Source: Actinomycetota bacterium | GTDB taxonomy: Bacteria; Actinomycetota; Actinomycetes; Actinomycetales; Microbacteriaceae | NCBI GenBank assembly: GCA_005778835.1 | Contig: SXMG01000165.1 | Span: 1-52,918, forward strand | Direction: 5' to 3' | Length of the DNA stretch: 52,918 nucleotides | In this document: piece by piece, positions 15,928 through 24,798 of the stretch | Position numbering within the stretch: position 1 is the stretch's first letter | Layout of the letters: every line of letters starts with the position of its first letter | The notes under the pieces: model-generated | What the model was told of the DNA's origin: nothing | Seen by the model: only the letters and a program-made list of their open reading frames with translations | Database searches by the model: none | Made by a program: the position numbers and the translations under genes

Positions 15928-17936
15928 CCAGCGCCCGCACACCCGCCCCGACCTACGCCGCAGCCCCTGGCGCGACTCCGGTCACCGAGACGCTGCTCGC
16001 GAAAGCGCTCGAGTCGGTCAGCGAAGGCTCGCTGATCACCGATGCCGATCGCAACACGATCTACAGCAACACGGCGTTCACCGACATCACGGGCTATCGG
16101 GCAGACGAGATCATCGGCACCAACTGCCGCTTCCTGCAGGGTCCCCAGACCTCGGCCGATGATGTGCAGCTCATTCGCGACGCCCTGAACGCAGGCGAGG
16201 TGTTTCAGGGCACGATCTTGAACTATCGCAAAGACGGCTCCACCTTCTGGAATCACCTCACCATCACCCCGATTCGCGACGATGCGGGCGACGTGACGCA
16301 CTTCGTCAGCGTGCAGCGCGACGTCACCGACATCGTCGAAGAGCGCGAGCGGCTGTCGTACGACGCCAGTCACGATGCACTCACGGGGCTGCCCAATCGA
16401 GACGGCACGCGCCGGCTGCTGCGGCAGGCCTTGAGTCACGCGGCCGAGCGGGGCGATGTCGTGGCCGTCGGCCTTCTCGACCTCGATAGCTTCAAGGCCA
16501 TCAATGACACCGAGGGGCACCCGGCCGGTGACGCCGTGCTGATCGAGTTCGGACAACGCATTCGAAGCGTGCTGCGCCGCAACGACCAGGTCACTCGCGC
16601 CGGCGGCGACGAGTTCGTGGTGATTCTGCCCGATCTCGATCCAGAACGAGCCCTCCAGCAGGTCAACGAGATCGCTCAGCGCATTCGGACGGAGATCGTT
16701 CGTCCGATCGTTCTCGACGATGGCACGGAGGTCACGGTGACGGCGAGCATGGGCGTCGCCTTCTACCCCAGAGACGGCCTCGACAGTCGCGCGCTCTACG
16801 AGGCGGCTGATGCAGGCCTCTACCTCGTGAAGGAGCGTCGGGGTGACGACGATTGGTGGAGCACCGCGACTCCCGTCCATGTCGAGTCTGACGGTGGAGA
16901 GGCCGCCGCCATCGTCGAGCCGCCCACGGCCGATCTCGACTCCATGGCAGGAGCACCCGCTCACCACGTCGATGGCAGGTTGACGATGCACATGCAGCCC
17001 ATCGTCGATCTGGCCACCGGCGCCGTCACGCAGTTCGAGGCGCTCGCGCGCATTCAGAGACCCGATGGCTCGCTCATGCTTCCTGACGAGTTCTTGCCGC
17101 GGTATTCGACCGACGAACTTCGCGAGGTGTTCTGGATCGGGATTCACCAGGCGCTGGAGTGGGTCGCGCGCTGGCGGGCGCAGGGGCTCGACCTCAGCGT
17201 GTCGGTCAACGTGCCGCCCGAGATCTTCGCCTCGCCCGACAGTGTGCAACTGGTGATCGACGCGCTCGAGCTGCGCGGTGTGGAGCCGAGCCGACTGAGT
17301 CTCGAACTGCTCGAGACTCGTGAGGTTGATCTCTCGGTGAGCGATGAGGCCATCGACGAGCTCGTGCGACTCGGCGTCAAGCTGCACCTCGACGACATCA
17401 GCTCGGGCTACAGCACTTTGAAGCGCGTCACCGAGTTGCCGTTCGACGTCATCAAGATCGATCGCCACATCTTCGATAGCGTGCACAGCCGGGCGCTGCA
17501 CGTGCTGACCGTGTTGGCCGCGATCACCAAACTGGGGCGCGACTTCGGATACGGCGTCACGGTCGAAGGCATCGAGAGCACCGAGCGACTCGAAGTGAGC
17601 AGCGCACTCGGTGCGCACTTCGGGCAGGGTTACCTGCTGTCGCCGCCCATGCCCGCGGAGCAGGTCGCCGAGTGGATGTCGAGCTTCACGCTGCCCGCCG
17701 ATCCACGCTCGGTCACGACCCGGTTGGGGGCGCTTGCGTACCACTGGAGTCGCAGCCGCACCGACGGTCCGCAGCACCCTCCGCTCGGCCAGTGCCCGCT
17801 CACGACCTACTTCTCGACCGCCGATCACGAGGGCGGCGAGCTGCACGAACGAGCGCACTCGCCGGGCGCCGACGGTGCCGCGGCGTCGATGTCGCTGCTG
17901 TCGCTGCTGGTCGACGAGGTGAGAAGCCGTTCCTGA
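15924..17936 (+). CDS. LOV-GGDEF-EAL protein, predicted blue-light-regulated c-di-GMP enzyme
   Basis: This is a 670-residue cytoplasmic protein. Residues 20-140 are a PAS domain with the LOV signature GTNCRFLQG (photoreactive C68) and the LOV-type ends FWNHLTITPIRD and THFVSVQRDVT. The GGDEF domain (about 145-310) has an intact GGDEF motif (227-231) and inhibitory I-site RRND (218-221). The EAL domain (about 350-590) has E372 in FEALARI, N429, ELLE (461-464), DD (490-491), K511, VEGIE (547-550) and Q568, so most catalytic residues are kept, although loop 6 reads DDISSGYSTL. An extra C-terminal 75 residues are unassigned. Both synthase and phosphodiesterase activity are possible. ATGA overlap with the PilZ synthase implies a dedicated regulatory pair. 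Confidence 0.94.
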   Translation: MTSARTPAPTYAAAPGATPVTETLLAKALESVSEGSLITDADRNTIYSNTAFTDITGYRADEIIGTNCRFLQGPQTSADDVQLIRDALNAGEVFQGTILNYRKDGSTFWNHLTITPIRDDAGDVTHFVSVQRDVTDIVEERERLSYDASHDALTGLPNRDGTRRLLRQALSHAAERGDVVAVGLLDLDSFKAINDTEGHPAGDAVLIEFGQRIRSVLRRNDQVTRAGGDEFVVILPDLDPERALQQVNEIAQRIRTEIVRPIVLDDGTEVTVTASMGVAFYPRDGLDSRALYEAADAGLYLVKERRGDDDWWSTATPVHVESDGGEAAAIVEPPTADLDSMAGAPAHHVDGRLTMHMQPIVDLATGAVTQFEALARIQRPDGSLMLPDEFLPRYSTDELREVFWIGIHQALEWVARWRAQGLDLSVSVNVPPEIFASPDSVQLVIDALELRGVEPSRLSLELLETREVDLSVSDEAIDELVRLGVKLHLDDISSGYSTLKRVTELPFDVIKIDRHIFDSVHSRALHVLTVLAAITKLGRDFGYGVTVEGIESTERLEVSSALGAHFGQGYLLSPPMPAEQVAEWMSSFTLPADPRSVTTRLGALAYHWSRSRTDGPQHPPLGQCPLTTYFSTADHEGGELHERAHSPGADGAAASMSLLSLLVDEVRSRS

Positions 17937-17969
17937 TCGTCGGCCCTCTCGGACAGGTCGATCGACTGC

Positions 17970-19286
17970 TCAGGGCTTCGGATCGAGCGCGTCGTAGTCG
18001 CGCAGGCCGTGGTAGATGCGCAGACTGACGGCGGCCGCCACGATGATGACGACTCCGCCGAGCAACGGCGGGAACCACAGCAGGGCGGCGAGGCTCAGCA
18101 CGCCCACATAGAGGTCGCCGACGCGCGGCCCGCCCGTGACGACCACCATGAAGAGCCCTTGCAGTCGACCGCGCATGACGTCGGGCACAGCGGCCTGAAT
18201 CATCGTCGTGCGGTAGATCATGCTGACGGTGTCGGCGGCACCGGCGAGCGCGAGCAGCACCGAGGCGATCACGAGAGCCGGAATGTTCGCCTGGGTGATG
18301 TCGGTGCCGACCTCGATCGGCAGCGCCGAGACGACGAGCAGCACGACGCCGAACAGCAGAATGCTCGCGCCGTAAGCGGCGACCGAGTAGACGATGCCCC
18401 GCCCGTGCGCCCGCACTCCGCCGACGCGACCCGAGAGCAGACCGAGCACGAGCATCCCCACCGCGCTCGCTGCCGAGAGAATGCCCACGGTGACGGCTCC
18501 GCCGCCGATGAGCAGTGCCCCCACGGCCGGGAACAGCACGCGCGGGTTGCCGAACGTCATGGCGAAGACGTCGAGCACGAACGAGGCGCGAATGTTCGGT
18601 GCGATGCGCAGAAACTGCCAGCCCTCGATCACCGAGCGGATGCCCGGCCGCCGGCGTTCGCCGTCAGGGATCATCGCGGGCAGCGTATAGAGCCCGAGGA
18701 AGGCGGCGAAGAACAGCACGACGTCGACGGTGTAGGTCCAGCTGAAGCCGAGGTAGGCCACCGAGAGCCCGGCGAGCGCGGGCCCGACGGTCAGCTGCAC
18801 GCCCGCGCTGATGCCGCCGAGCGCGCCTGCAGCGGGCAGCAGCTCGGTGCGCACGAGGGTCGCGACCATCGCCTGGCGGGCGACGGCGACCATCGTCGCG
18901 GCGACGGTATTGAGCGTGATGAGGGCATAGAGCGGCCAGATCTCGGGCACGCCCAGCCAGCTGTAGACGGCGATCGCAGCGGTCGACCCCCAGGCGACGA
19001 ACGCCGCGATGAGTGCGACCTTGCGGCGATCGAACGAGTCGGCGAGCACGCCGCCGTACAGCCCGAAGACCACCATCGGCACGAGCGCGAAGGCGGCGAC
19101 GAGCGAGACCGCGAGAGTCGAGGCGGTGCGGTCGTAGATGTCGAGCCCGACCGCGACGATCGTCATCTGGCTGCCGATGCCGGTGATCGCCGCGCCCGCC
19201 CACATGCGGGCGAAGGCGGGGCTCTCGCGCAGCGGGCGCAGGTCGACGAGATGGCCGCGACGAGTCGCGGGAACGGGGGCGGTCAC
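17970..19286 (-). CDS. MFS transporter, enterobactin-exporter-like group
   Basis: This is a 438-residue protein with 12 predicted membrane helices. The N-terminus (RESPAFARMWAGAAITGIGSQMT) and the loop 2-3 sequence GVLADSFDRRKV are typical of the EntS-like (MFS_3) exporters. The substrate is unknown; drugs or siderophores are the usual cargo. It starts at a GTG (19286). It is convergent with the LOV protein and lies 29 bp upstream of nothing on its own strand except the SDR gene behind it, so the two minus-strand genes may share an mRNA. Confidence 0.9.
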   Translation of the reverse strand: MTAPVPATRRGHLVDLRPLRESPAFARMWAGAAITGIGSQMTIVAVGLDIYDRTASTLAVSLVAAFALVPMVVFGLYGGVLADSFDRRKVALIAAFVAWGSTAAIAVYSWLGVPEIWPLYALITLNTVAATMVAVARQAMVATLVRTELLPAAGALGGISAGVQLTVGPALAGLSVAYLGFSWTYTVDVVLFFAAFLGLYTLPAMIPDGERRRPGIRSVIEGWQFLRIAPNIRASFVLDVFAMTFGNPRVLFPAVGALLIGGGAVTVGILSAASAVGMLVLGLLSGRVGGVRAHGRGIVYSVAAYGASILLFGVVLLVVSALPIEVGTDITQANIPALVIASVLLALAGAADTVSMIYRTTMIQAAVPDVMRGRLQGLFMVVVTGGPRVGDLYVGVLSLAALLWFPPLLGGVVIIVAAAVSLRIYHGLRDYDALDPKP

Positions 19287-19315
19287 AACTGCTCAGCCTA
19301 CGCCGCCCGCATCAC

Positions 19316-20263
19316 CTATCGAGACGGCGTCTTGGCATGCTCGTCGTAGCGCACGCCCGTGAGCTGCTCAGAGATGTCCCACAGCATTACGGCCGCCGTC
19401 GCGTCGCGCGCACCGCGAGGCAGGCGCGCGGGCGCGGGCTCACCGCGCACCTCGAGAAAGCCCTTCGGCCCGTAGTACCCGCCGGGCGTCGCCTCGGGGC
19501 TCGTCGCCGCGTAGAGGGAGGGCAGAATGCCGACGTCGACGCCCTGCATGATGAGCGAATAGCGCTTCTCCTGCCCCGCCGTCGGAGCCTTGCCATCGCG
19601 CGGTCCGGTCGACTGCAGGTTCGTCTTCGTGCCGCCCGGGTGCGCGGCCGTGCTCGTGATGCCCCAGCCCTCGAGGTCGCTGCGGCGCTGCAGCTCTCGC
19701 GCAAAGGCGAGGTTCGCGAGCTTCGAGAGCCCGTAGGCGCCCCAGGCGCTGTACTTCTTCTCGGCGTTGAGGTTGTCCCACTGCCAGCGCCCGGCGTTCG
19801 CGGCGAGGCTGCTGGTCGAGACGACGCGCGGTGCGTCGGCTCGCTGCAGGGCCGGAAGCAGCAGACCGGTGAAGGCGAACGGCCCGAGGTGGTTGCTGCC
19901 GAACTGCAGCTCGAACCCGTCGGCCGTCTCGCGACGCTCGGGTACGGCCATGATGCCGGCGTTGTTGATGAGAATGTCGATGCCTCGGTCGTCGTCGAGC
20001 AGGGTCTGCGCCGCCGCTCGCACACTCTCGAGCGACGCGAGATCGAGGTCGAGCAGCCTGAGCTGTGCAGACGGATGCTGGGCGAGCAGCCGCTCGCGAG
20101 CATCCTCGCCCTTCGCGCGGTTGCGCACCGCCATGACCACCTCGGCGCCCGCTTCGGCGAGGCGACCGGTCAGGCCGAAGCCGAGGCCGCTGTTGGCGCC
20201 GGTCACGACGGCGAGGCGGCCCGCCAGGTTCGGAACGGTGGTGTCGAGGGCAGTGCGAGGCAT
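19316..20263 (-). CDS. SDR family oxidoreductase
   Basis: This 315-residue short-chain dehydrogenase has the Rossmann motif [10 protein letters not shown] for NAD(P) at about residues 21-30, NNAG at about 103, catalytic Ser in [10 protein letters not shown] and the YGLSK pair (Tyr and Lys) at about 175. The length and the [16 protein letters not shown] segment resemble the retinol dehydrogenase/WW-oxidoreductase-like branch. The substrate is unknown. It precedes the MFS gene by 29 bp in the same direction, which suggests co-expression. Confidence 0.93.
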   Translation of the reverse strand: MPRTALDTTVPNLAGRLAVVTGANSGLGFGLTGRLAEAGAEVVMAVRNRAKGEDARERLLAQHPSAQLRLLDLDLASLESVRAAAQTLLDDDRGIDILINNAGIMAVPERRETADGFELQFGSNHLGPFAFTGLLLPALQRADAPRVVSTSSLAANAGRWQWDNLNAEKKYSAWGAYGLSKLANLAFARELQRRSDLEGWGITSTAAHPGGTKTNLQSTGPRDGKAPTAGQEKRYSLIMQGVDVGILPSLYAATSPEATPGGYYGPKGFLEVRGEPAPARLPRGARDATAAVMLWDISEQLTGVRYDEHAKTPSR

Positions 20264-20330
20264 GAAGACTCCGAGTTCGTGGTGTGTGCTGTCATCACAT
20301 CATTCGGAGCCGGGCTGAAGCTGGGGGCGG

Positions 20331-20978
20331 TCAGCGCCTCGGCCGCTCGAGCGCGCTGGGGCCGACGTGCTCGCCGAGCCAGCGGGCGACCGGCGCCCCC
20401 GCCTCCCAGATCGACTGCACCCACGAAGCACGATCACCGGGGTGCGCTGCCGTTCGCCCGAACACCTCGACGCCCTTCCAGCGCAACCACTCGATGCGCA
20501 CGTGGTCGGGGTCGACACCTCGAGGTGCGCGCTGCAGAGCTGCCGGGTAGCCGCTCTTGAGCGTGCCACCGGCTGACCGGGCAGCGGCGACGGCCGAGGC
20601 GAACCCTTCGCCGCGCTCGTCGAGCAGCGCTGCGCGCCACTGCACAAGCTGGTCGGGCGCGAAGTAGGGCATGCCGCTCGACGCCAGCAGACCGCGCGCG
20701 TCGACCTGCAGGTAGCGCCCGGTGCCGTCGGCGTCGACCCGCAGTGCGCCGAGGAAGGTCTTCAGCGGGCCCCGGTCGGCCGCGAAGCGGGTGTCGTTGT
20801 GGGGGCGATAGACGCGCCACGACGCCGGGTCGGGGTCGACCGCTGCCAGCAGCGCGAGAAAGGGTGCGCGCACCTCTTCGGCATAGCGCTGCTTCTCGCG
20901 GGCCCAGAATTCGCGCGTGTTGTCGGCGCCGGCTCTCTCGAACCACGCTGAGGCAGACGATAGATTGTGACTCACCAT
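20331..20978 (-). CDS. DUF2461 family protein
   Basis: This 215-residue cytoplasmic protein matches the DUF2461 (TIGR02453) family: NNTREFWAREKQRY-like start (residues 18-31), WRVYRPHNDTRFAADRGPLKT in the middle, and GMPYFAPDQLVQWRAAL. The family has no proven activity. Its ATG lies inside a cluster of TGTG/CACA dyads shared with the divergent TetR gene, so it is probably under that regulator's control. Confidence 0.88.
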   Translation of the reverse strand: MVSHNLSSASAWFERAGADNTREFWAREKQRYAEEVRAPFLALLAAVDPDPASWRVYRPHNDTRFAADRGPLKTFLGALRVDADGTGRYLQVDARGLLASSGMPYFAPDQLVQWRAALLDERGEGFASAVAAARSAGGTLKSGYPAALQRAPRGVDPDHVRIEWLRWKGVEVFGRTAAHPGDRASWVQSIWEAGAPVARWLGEHVGPSALERPRR

Positions 20979-21015
20979 GTGTCACAGAGTAGATGTGGCA
21001 CATTGTGGGTCACAA
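20965..21015. promoter_or_regulatory. Clustered TetR-type operator in a divergent promoter
   Basis: Four related dyads lie within 51 bp: TTGTG-ACT-CACCA (20965-20977, one mismatch), TGTG-T-CACA (20978-20986), TGTG-G-CACA (20994-21002) and TTGTG-GGT-CACAA (21003-21015). They cover the start codon of the DUF2461 gene and end 14 bp before the TetR start. Cooperative binding of the TetR protein is the simplest reading. Confidence 0.68.
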
Positions 21016-21028
21016 CAGGGAGAATGCT

Positions 21029-21589
21029 GTGGATGCTCGCATCGAGCGCACGCGCGAGACCGTCTTGGCGGCCGCGCGCGACCTGCTGCTCGACGAGGGC
21101 CTGACGGCGATCACCCCCACGCGCGTCGCCGAGCGCAGTGGCATTGCACGCCGCACGATCTACCGGCACTGGCCGACGACGGACGAGCTGCTGCACGACG
21201 CCCTGGCCGGCGCGAGCTACCCGACCTATCCGTTGACGGGAGACCTCGGCGCCGATCTGCGGGCCCACCTCGAGCAGCTGCGCGACGCGCTCGAGCACGG
21301 TCCGCTCGCGTACATCCTGCTCGCGCTCGGCGAGCGCGCGGCCGTCGACGCCTCGATGGCCCGACTGCGCGAGCGCCTCGTGAGCTCGGGGTGCGCTCCG
21401 TTGCGCGCACTGCTCACGCAGCACGGGGCGCCCGACGATCAGCTCGATGATCTCGTCGACGAGCTCGAGGGGCCCGTGCTCTCGAGCGCGCTCGTGCATG
21501 GGCGACCGGCGAGCGACGACCTCATCACGACGGTCGTCGAGACGGTGGCGCGCCGTGCCTGGAAGGTCGATACGTCGGCGGTGCCCTGA
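21029..21589 (+). CDS. TetR/AcrR family transcriptional regulator
   Basis: This is a 186-residue repressor-type protein. The N-terminal helix-turn-helix is RETVLAAARDLLLDEGLTAITPTRVAERSGIARRTIYRHWPTTDELL, split over about residues 8-55; the rest is a helical ligand-binding and dimer domain with ALGERAAVDASM and LEGPVLSSALVHGRPASDDLI. I chose GTG 21029 because AGGGAG sits 6 nt upstream; an in-frame ATG at 20993 has no ribosome-binding site and lies in the operator. It is divergent from DUF2461 and probably autoregulated. The stop abuts the stop of the converging lipoprotein gene with no gap. Confidence 0.93.
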   Translation: MDARIERTRETVLAAARDLLLDEGLTAITPTRVAERSGIARRTIYRHWPTTDELLHDALAGASYPTYPLTGDLGADLRAHLEQLRDALEHGPLAYILLALGERAAVDASMARLRERLVSSGCAPLRALLTQHGAPDDQLDDLVDELEGPVLSSALVHGRPASDDLITTVVETVARRAWKVDTSAVP

Positions 21590-22264
21590 CTACAGCCCGG
21601 TGCAGAGATGCGACCACTGTCCGCCCGCGTCGGGGCCCCACTGCAGCATGTTGATGACCCCGGAATGCGACGAGTCACTGGCGAAGACGTAGACCGAGTC
21701 GGTGTCGGGTCTGCGCACGGTGAAGGTCACGATGTCGCCCGGGCCTTCGGCGAACTCCACTGCTTCGACAGCGCCCGGATACGCAGCGCGTATCTCGTCG
21801 TGCGTGCTGCCGACGCCCACGCCCTCGGGGTTGCGGGGCATGCCGGGCGGCACGATCTCGTCGCCCGAGATCGTGTAGAAGAACCGCACGTTGGGCTCGA
21901 GGTCGGTGCGCCCGAAGAAGTCGGTGTCGAAGAACGCCGACGTCGAGCTGTACTCGCTGTGGTTCTCGAGAATCGGGTACCAGGGGCACTCCGCGAACTC
22001 TGCGGCGAGCCCGCCGAGCGCTGCGCCCACCGCACCCGCGTCCGCGAGGTCGAGCGAGGCGGAGCGGAACCGATCGATGTCGAAGTCAGCGAGCGCCTCG
22101 GCGGTCGGCGTCGGGCTCGGGGTGCTCTCAACAGCCTGAGTCTGCTCGACCGTGGGTTCGACGGCGACCGGCTCAGTGGGTGTGCACCCGACCACGAACA
22201 GCAGAGCACAGGCGGCGAGCGCGAGCATCGCCGGCCGACCGGCAGTCAACCTTCGGGGGGTCAT
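21590..22264 (-). CDS. Secreted lipoprotein of unknown function
   Basis: This is a 224-residue lipoprotein. A signal peptide ends in the lipobox FVVGC, with the lipidated cysteine near residue 27. A Pro/Thr/Glu linker follows, then a globular domain with FAECPWYPILENHSEYS, a DTDFFGRTDLEPNVRFF stretch and GVGSTHDEIRAAYPG, which recalls proteins carrying a SmpA-like VGxTxxEVxxxxPG turn. The function is unknown. ATG 22264 follows TACACT by 6 nt, so the mRNA may be leaderless. Confidence 0.82.
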   Translation of the reverse strand: MTPRRLTAGRPAMLALAACALLFVVGCTPTEPVAVEPTVEQTQAVESTPSPTPTAEALADFDIDRFRSASLDLADAGAVGAALGGLAAEFAECPWYPILENHSEYSSTSAFFDTDFFGRTDLEPNVRFFYTISGDEIVPPGMPRNPEGVGVGSTHDEIRAAYPGAVEAVEFAEGPGDIVTFTVRRPDTDSVYVFASDSSHSGVINMLQWGPDAGGQWSHLCTGL

Positions 22265-22417
22265 GAGGTGAGTGTAAAGCGGCCCCCGCACGCCCGGCCA
22301 GCACTATTCTGACCGTGGAACCCTCGACGATGCGGAGGTTCGCTGACCGGAGGGGAGGCACGGCTCATCGACACCCGCCGGCTCGCCTGGGAGCAGCGCA
22401 CCTCATCGGCGCTCGCC

Positions 22418-23056
22418 GTGTTCGGTGTGCTCTTCGTGGTCGCCTACTCGGCCTTCGTGCTCGTGACCGATCCGCCCGACTGGCTCATGGTGGTGCTGGC
22501 CATCGTCGGCATCCTGACGTGGGCCGCGTTCGTCGTCGACATGGTGGCCCGCATCGCGCTCACCGGGCGAGGCGGCCGCTGGCGCTTTCTGCTGACGCAC
22601 CCGATCGATGTTCTCTCAGTGTTCGTGCCGCTCTTCCGCATGCTGCGGGTCGCGGCCCTGCTCAACCACATCCCTCTGCTGCGGGGCCGCAGCGGTGCGG
22701 CCGTGCGCGGCTCGGTCATCGCCCACGCCCTCGTCTACGTTCTCGTCTTCGTCTACGCCCTCTCTCTGGCGACCCTGCAGGTCGAGCGCTACGCGCCGGG
22801 CTCGACGATCACGACGTTCGGCGACGCGCTGTGGTGGGCGGTCGTCACGATCGCCACGGTCGGCTACGGCGACACCTACCCCGTCACCGCCACCGGTCGA
22901 TTTCTCGCTGTCATGCTCATGGGTGGCGGCATCGTCATCGTCGGCACGACCTCGGCGATCGTCGTCTCGTACATCACCGAGCGCATCGCCGCGAACCGGC
23001 AGTCGGTCGCGGGCGAGGGCGATCAGCCGCCGAGCAGTGCGTCTTCGGCCTCGTAG
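22418..23056 (+). CDS. Voltage-gated-type potassium channel subunit
   Basis: This is a six-helix potassium channel with the selectivity filter TVGYGD (147-152) between the last two helices (about 100-122 and 163-185). The S4-like helix (LFRMLRVAALLNHIPLLRGR) carries only a few arginines. The listed start is a GTG that lies inside the first helix and has no ribosome-binding site. In-frame sequence continues upstream as LIDTRRLAWEQRTSSALA to about 22364, with AGGGGAGG 8 nt before an ATC codon at 22367, but without ATG, GTG or TTG. The true start is therefore uncertain. The 3' end overlaps the converging epimerase gene by 34 bp. Confidence 0.85.
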   Translation: MFGVLFVVAYSAFVLVTDPPDWLMVVLAIVGILTWAAFVVDMVARIALTGRGGRWRFLLTHPIDVLSVFVPLFRMLRVAALLNHIPLLRGRSGAAVRGSVIAHALVYVLVFVYALSLATLQVERYAPGSTITTFGDALWWAVVTIATVGYGDTYPVTATGRFLAVMLMGGGIVIVGTTSAIVVSYITERIAANRQSVAGEGDQPPSSASSAS

Positions 23057-24051
23057 TCGAACCAGCCGGAAGCACCGTACCGCTCGGCGAGGGCCGGAAA
23101 CCGCTCGCGCCAGTCGACGTCGGCGACTTCGCCGAGCATCCAGTCGATCGCGGGGCCGATGGTCGAGCGGTGGCTGCCCGCGGGCTGATAGCCGAGCTCT
23201 TCGCGAGCCGCCTGCATGCTCAGCACGACCGGCGTCGGCACCGCCCACGGGTGCACACCGACCTCGCCCGCCGCCTCGCGCGGCAACAGGTCGAACTCGG
23301 CTTCGTGCCCCAGATGGGCGAATACCGCCTGACCGATCTCGAGGGCGGTCGGGCCGGGCTCGTCGGCCGCGTTGAGCACGCGGGCCCCCGGATGCTCGCC
23401 CGCGAGCCGCACCAACTCGGCGATGACCGTGGTCGCCGTCGTGGCGAACCGGCTCTCGCCCCGGTCGGTCAAGGGCACGCGGCGGCGGTCGTCGAGGGCG
23501 CGCTTGATGAAGTACCACTCGCGCAGCGCGGGCGACTCGGGGCCGTGGATCGCGCCGGGGCGCAGCACGGTGACGGGCAGCCCGTCGATGCCGAGCAGCG
23601 CGCGCTCAAGCGCGGCCTTCTGCGTCGAGTAGCCCTCGCGTTCGTCGGTCACGGTCGGGTGCTGCTCGGTGACGGGCACGGCGAGCAGCGGAAAGTCGTC
23701 GGGGCCTGTCGCGATGTCCATCCAGGTGCCGTTGGTGCCGAGGTACACCGAGGCGGTCGAGATGACCACGAGTGATCCGAGTTCGCCGACCAGTCGCGCG
23801 TAGGGCTCGGCATCGGCCGGGCCGAAGGCGATGCAGTCGAGCACGAGGTCGTGGCCGCGGGCTGCGTCGGCGAGAGCATCCGGCTCGCCCCGCTCGAGCG
23901 TGACCGCCTCGACCTCGCCGACCAGATCGCGGGGGAGGGGTCGCGTGCCGCGATGCGCGATCGTCACGCGATACCCGAGAGCGAGCAGGCCTCGTGCACT
24001 CGCGGTGCCGATCTGGCCGGAGCCCCCGACGAGCAGCGCGGTCTTCTGCAT
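23023..24051 (-). CDS. NAD-dependent epimerase/dehydratase (extended SDR)
   Basis: This is a 342-residue extended SDR with the dinucleotide motif LLVGGSGQIG at residues 6-15 (a variant of GxxGxxG). Other segments are VVISTASVYL, the YSTQK active-site pair (about residues 145-149) and VLRPGAIHGP. The C-terminal half forms the substrate domain. It resembles nucleoside-sugar epimerase/reductase-like proteins acting on unknown sugars or isoflavone-type substrates. It has no sugar-pathway neighbours, and its 3' end overlaps the potassium channel gene. Confidence 0.88.
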   Translation of the reverse strand: MQKTALLVGGSGQIGTASARGLLALGYRVTIAHRGTRPLPRDLVGEVEAVTLERGEPDALADAARGHDLVLDCIAFGPADAEPYARLVGELGSLVVISTASVYLGTNGTWMDIATGPDDFPLLAVPVTEQHPTVTDEREGYSTQKAALERALLGIDGLPVTVLRPGAIHGPESPALREWYFIKRALDDRRRVPLTDRGESRFATTATTVIAELVRLAGEHPGARVLNAADEPGPTALEIGQAVFAHLGHEAEFDLLPREAAGEVGVHPWAVPTPVVLSMQAAREELGYQPAGSHRSTIGPAIDWMLGEVADVDWRERFPALAERYGASGWFDYEAEDALLGG

Positions 24052-24105
24052 GCCGACACTCTAGGCGCTAGATTCGCAGTCGAGCCCACGAATCGAGGAG
24101 CACCC

Positions 24106-24798
24106 ATGGCTGCCACACCCCTCACCCGCAACCAGACGCAGAGCGCCGTGATCGCGGGCGCCGTCGCGCACACGATCTTCCAGACCGGCTGGTTCGCGTT
24201 CGGCATGTCGCTCGCGGCACTCATTGCCGCGTCGCTCTTCGGCGGGCTGGTCGGGGCCATCTCGAACGCGCTCGGAGGCGATGAGGCGAACGCCGTGCTC
24301 GGCGCGATCGGCGCCGGCTCTGACATCTTGTTCTGGGTGGTCATCTCGTTCTTGATCGGCAGCCTCATTCTCATCGGGCTGTCGATTCTGGTGAGCGGGT
24401 GGATGCTCTCGGCCGCGGGTCAGCACCGACCCTGGCGCACCACCATGTCGGCCGTCGGAGTCGCGGCGCTCGTCGACATCGCGCTGTTCTGGGTGTACTT
24501 GGGCATCGCCAACCTGCTGACCGACAGCGGCATCGCGGGCCCCGTGCTGCTGACGCCCGTCATCGCGCTCGTCGGCGGCATTCTCGTCGGCTCGCTCATC
24601 TGGTGGCTCATGGCACAGGCCAACCGCGAGAAGCTGCCCGCGGTCGTGGTCGCCGCTGATGGCTCGTCGGTCTCGGCGCTCACGCCCGAGGGTGCCGCTG
24701 CCGTCGAGGCCGGGCCGAGCACGGTGGCCGTGCCCGACGCGGAGTCGGAGCCGGTCGCCGTCGAGCCGACCAAGCCTGCGTCGCGCAAGAAGAGCTAG
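24106..24798 (+). CDS. Polytopic membrane protein of unknown function
   Basis: This is a 230-residue protein with four hydrophobic segments at about 26-55, 72-100, 112-135 and 145-170. A charged cytoplasmic tail rich in Ala, Pro, Val and Glu ends in RKKS. GAGGAG at 24095-24100 supports the ATG at 24106. No family is recognised. The stop overlaps the stop of the converging hydrolase gene (shared CTAG). Confidence 0.75.
   Translation: MAATPLTRNQTQSAVIAGAVAHTIFQTGWFAFGMSLAALIAASLFGGLVGAISNALGGDEANAVLGAIGAGSDILFWVVISFLIGSLILIGLSILVSGWMLSAAGQHRPWRTTMSAVGVAALVDIALFWVYLGIANLLTDSGIAGPVLLTPVIALVGGILVGSLIWWLMAQANREKLPAVVVAADGSSVSALTPEGAAAVEAGPSTVAVPDAESEPVAVEPTKPASRKKS

Noticed and set aside
13951-15942. 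Minus-strand open frame of about 660 codons opposite the synthase
   Set aside because: Low-complexity composition, no domain, and full overlap with a gene whose motifs are all intact.
15183-17858. Very long minus-strand open frame (about 890 codons)
   Set aside because: It is the mirror of the synthase and LOV-GGDEF-EAL genes. Its product is Arg/His/Asp-rich without any domain, as expected from antisense frames of high-GC genes.
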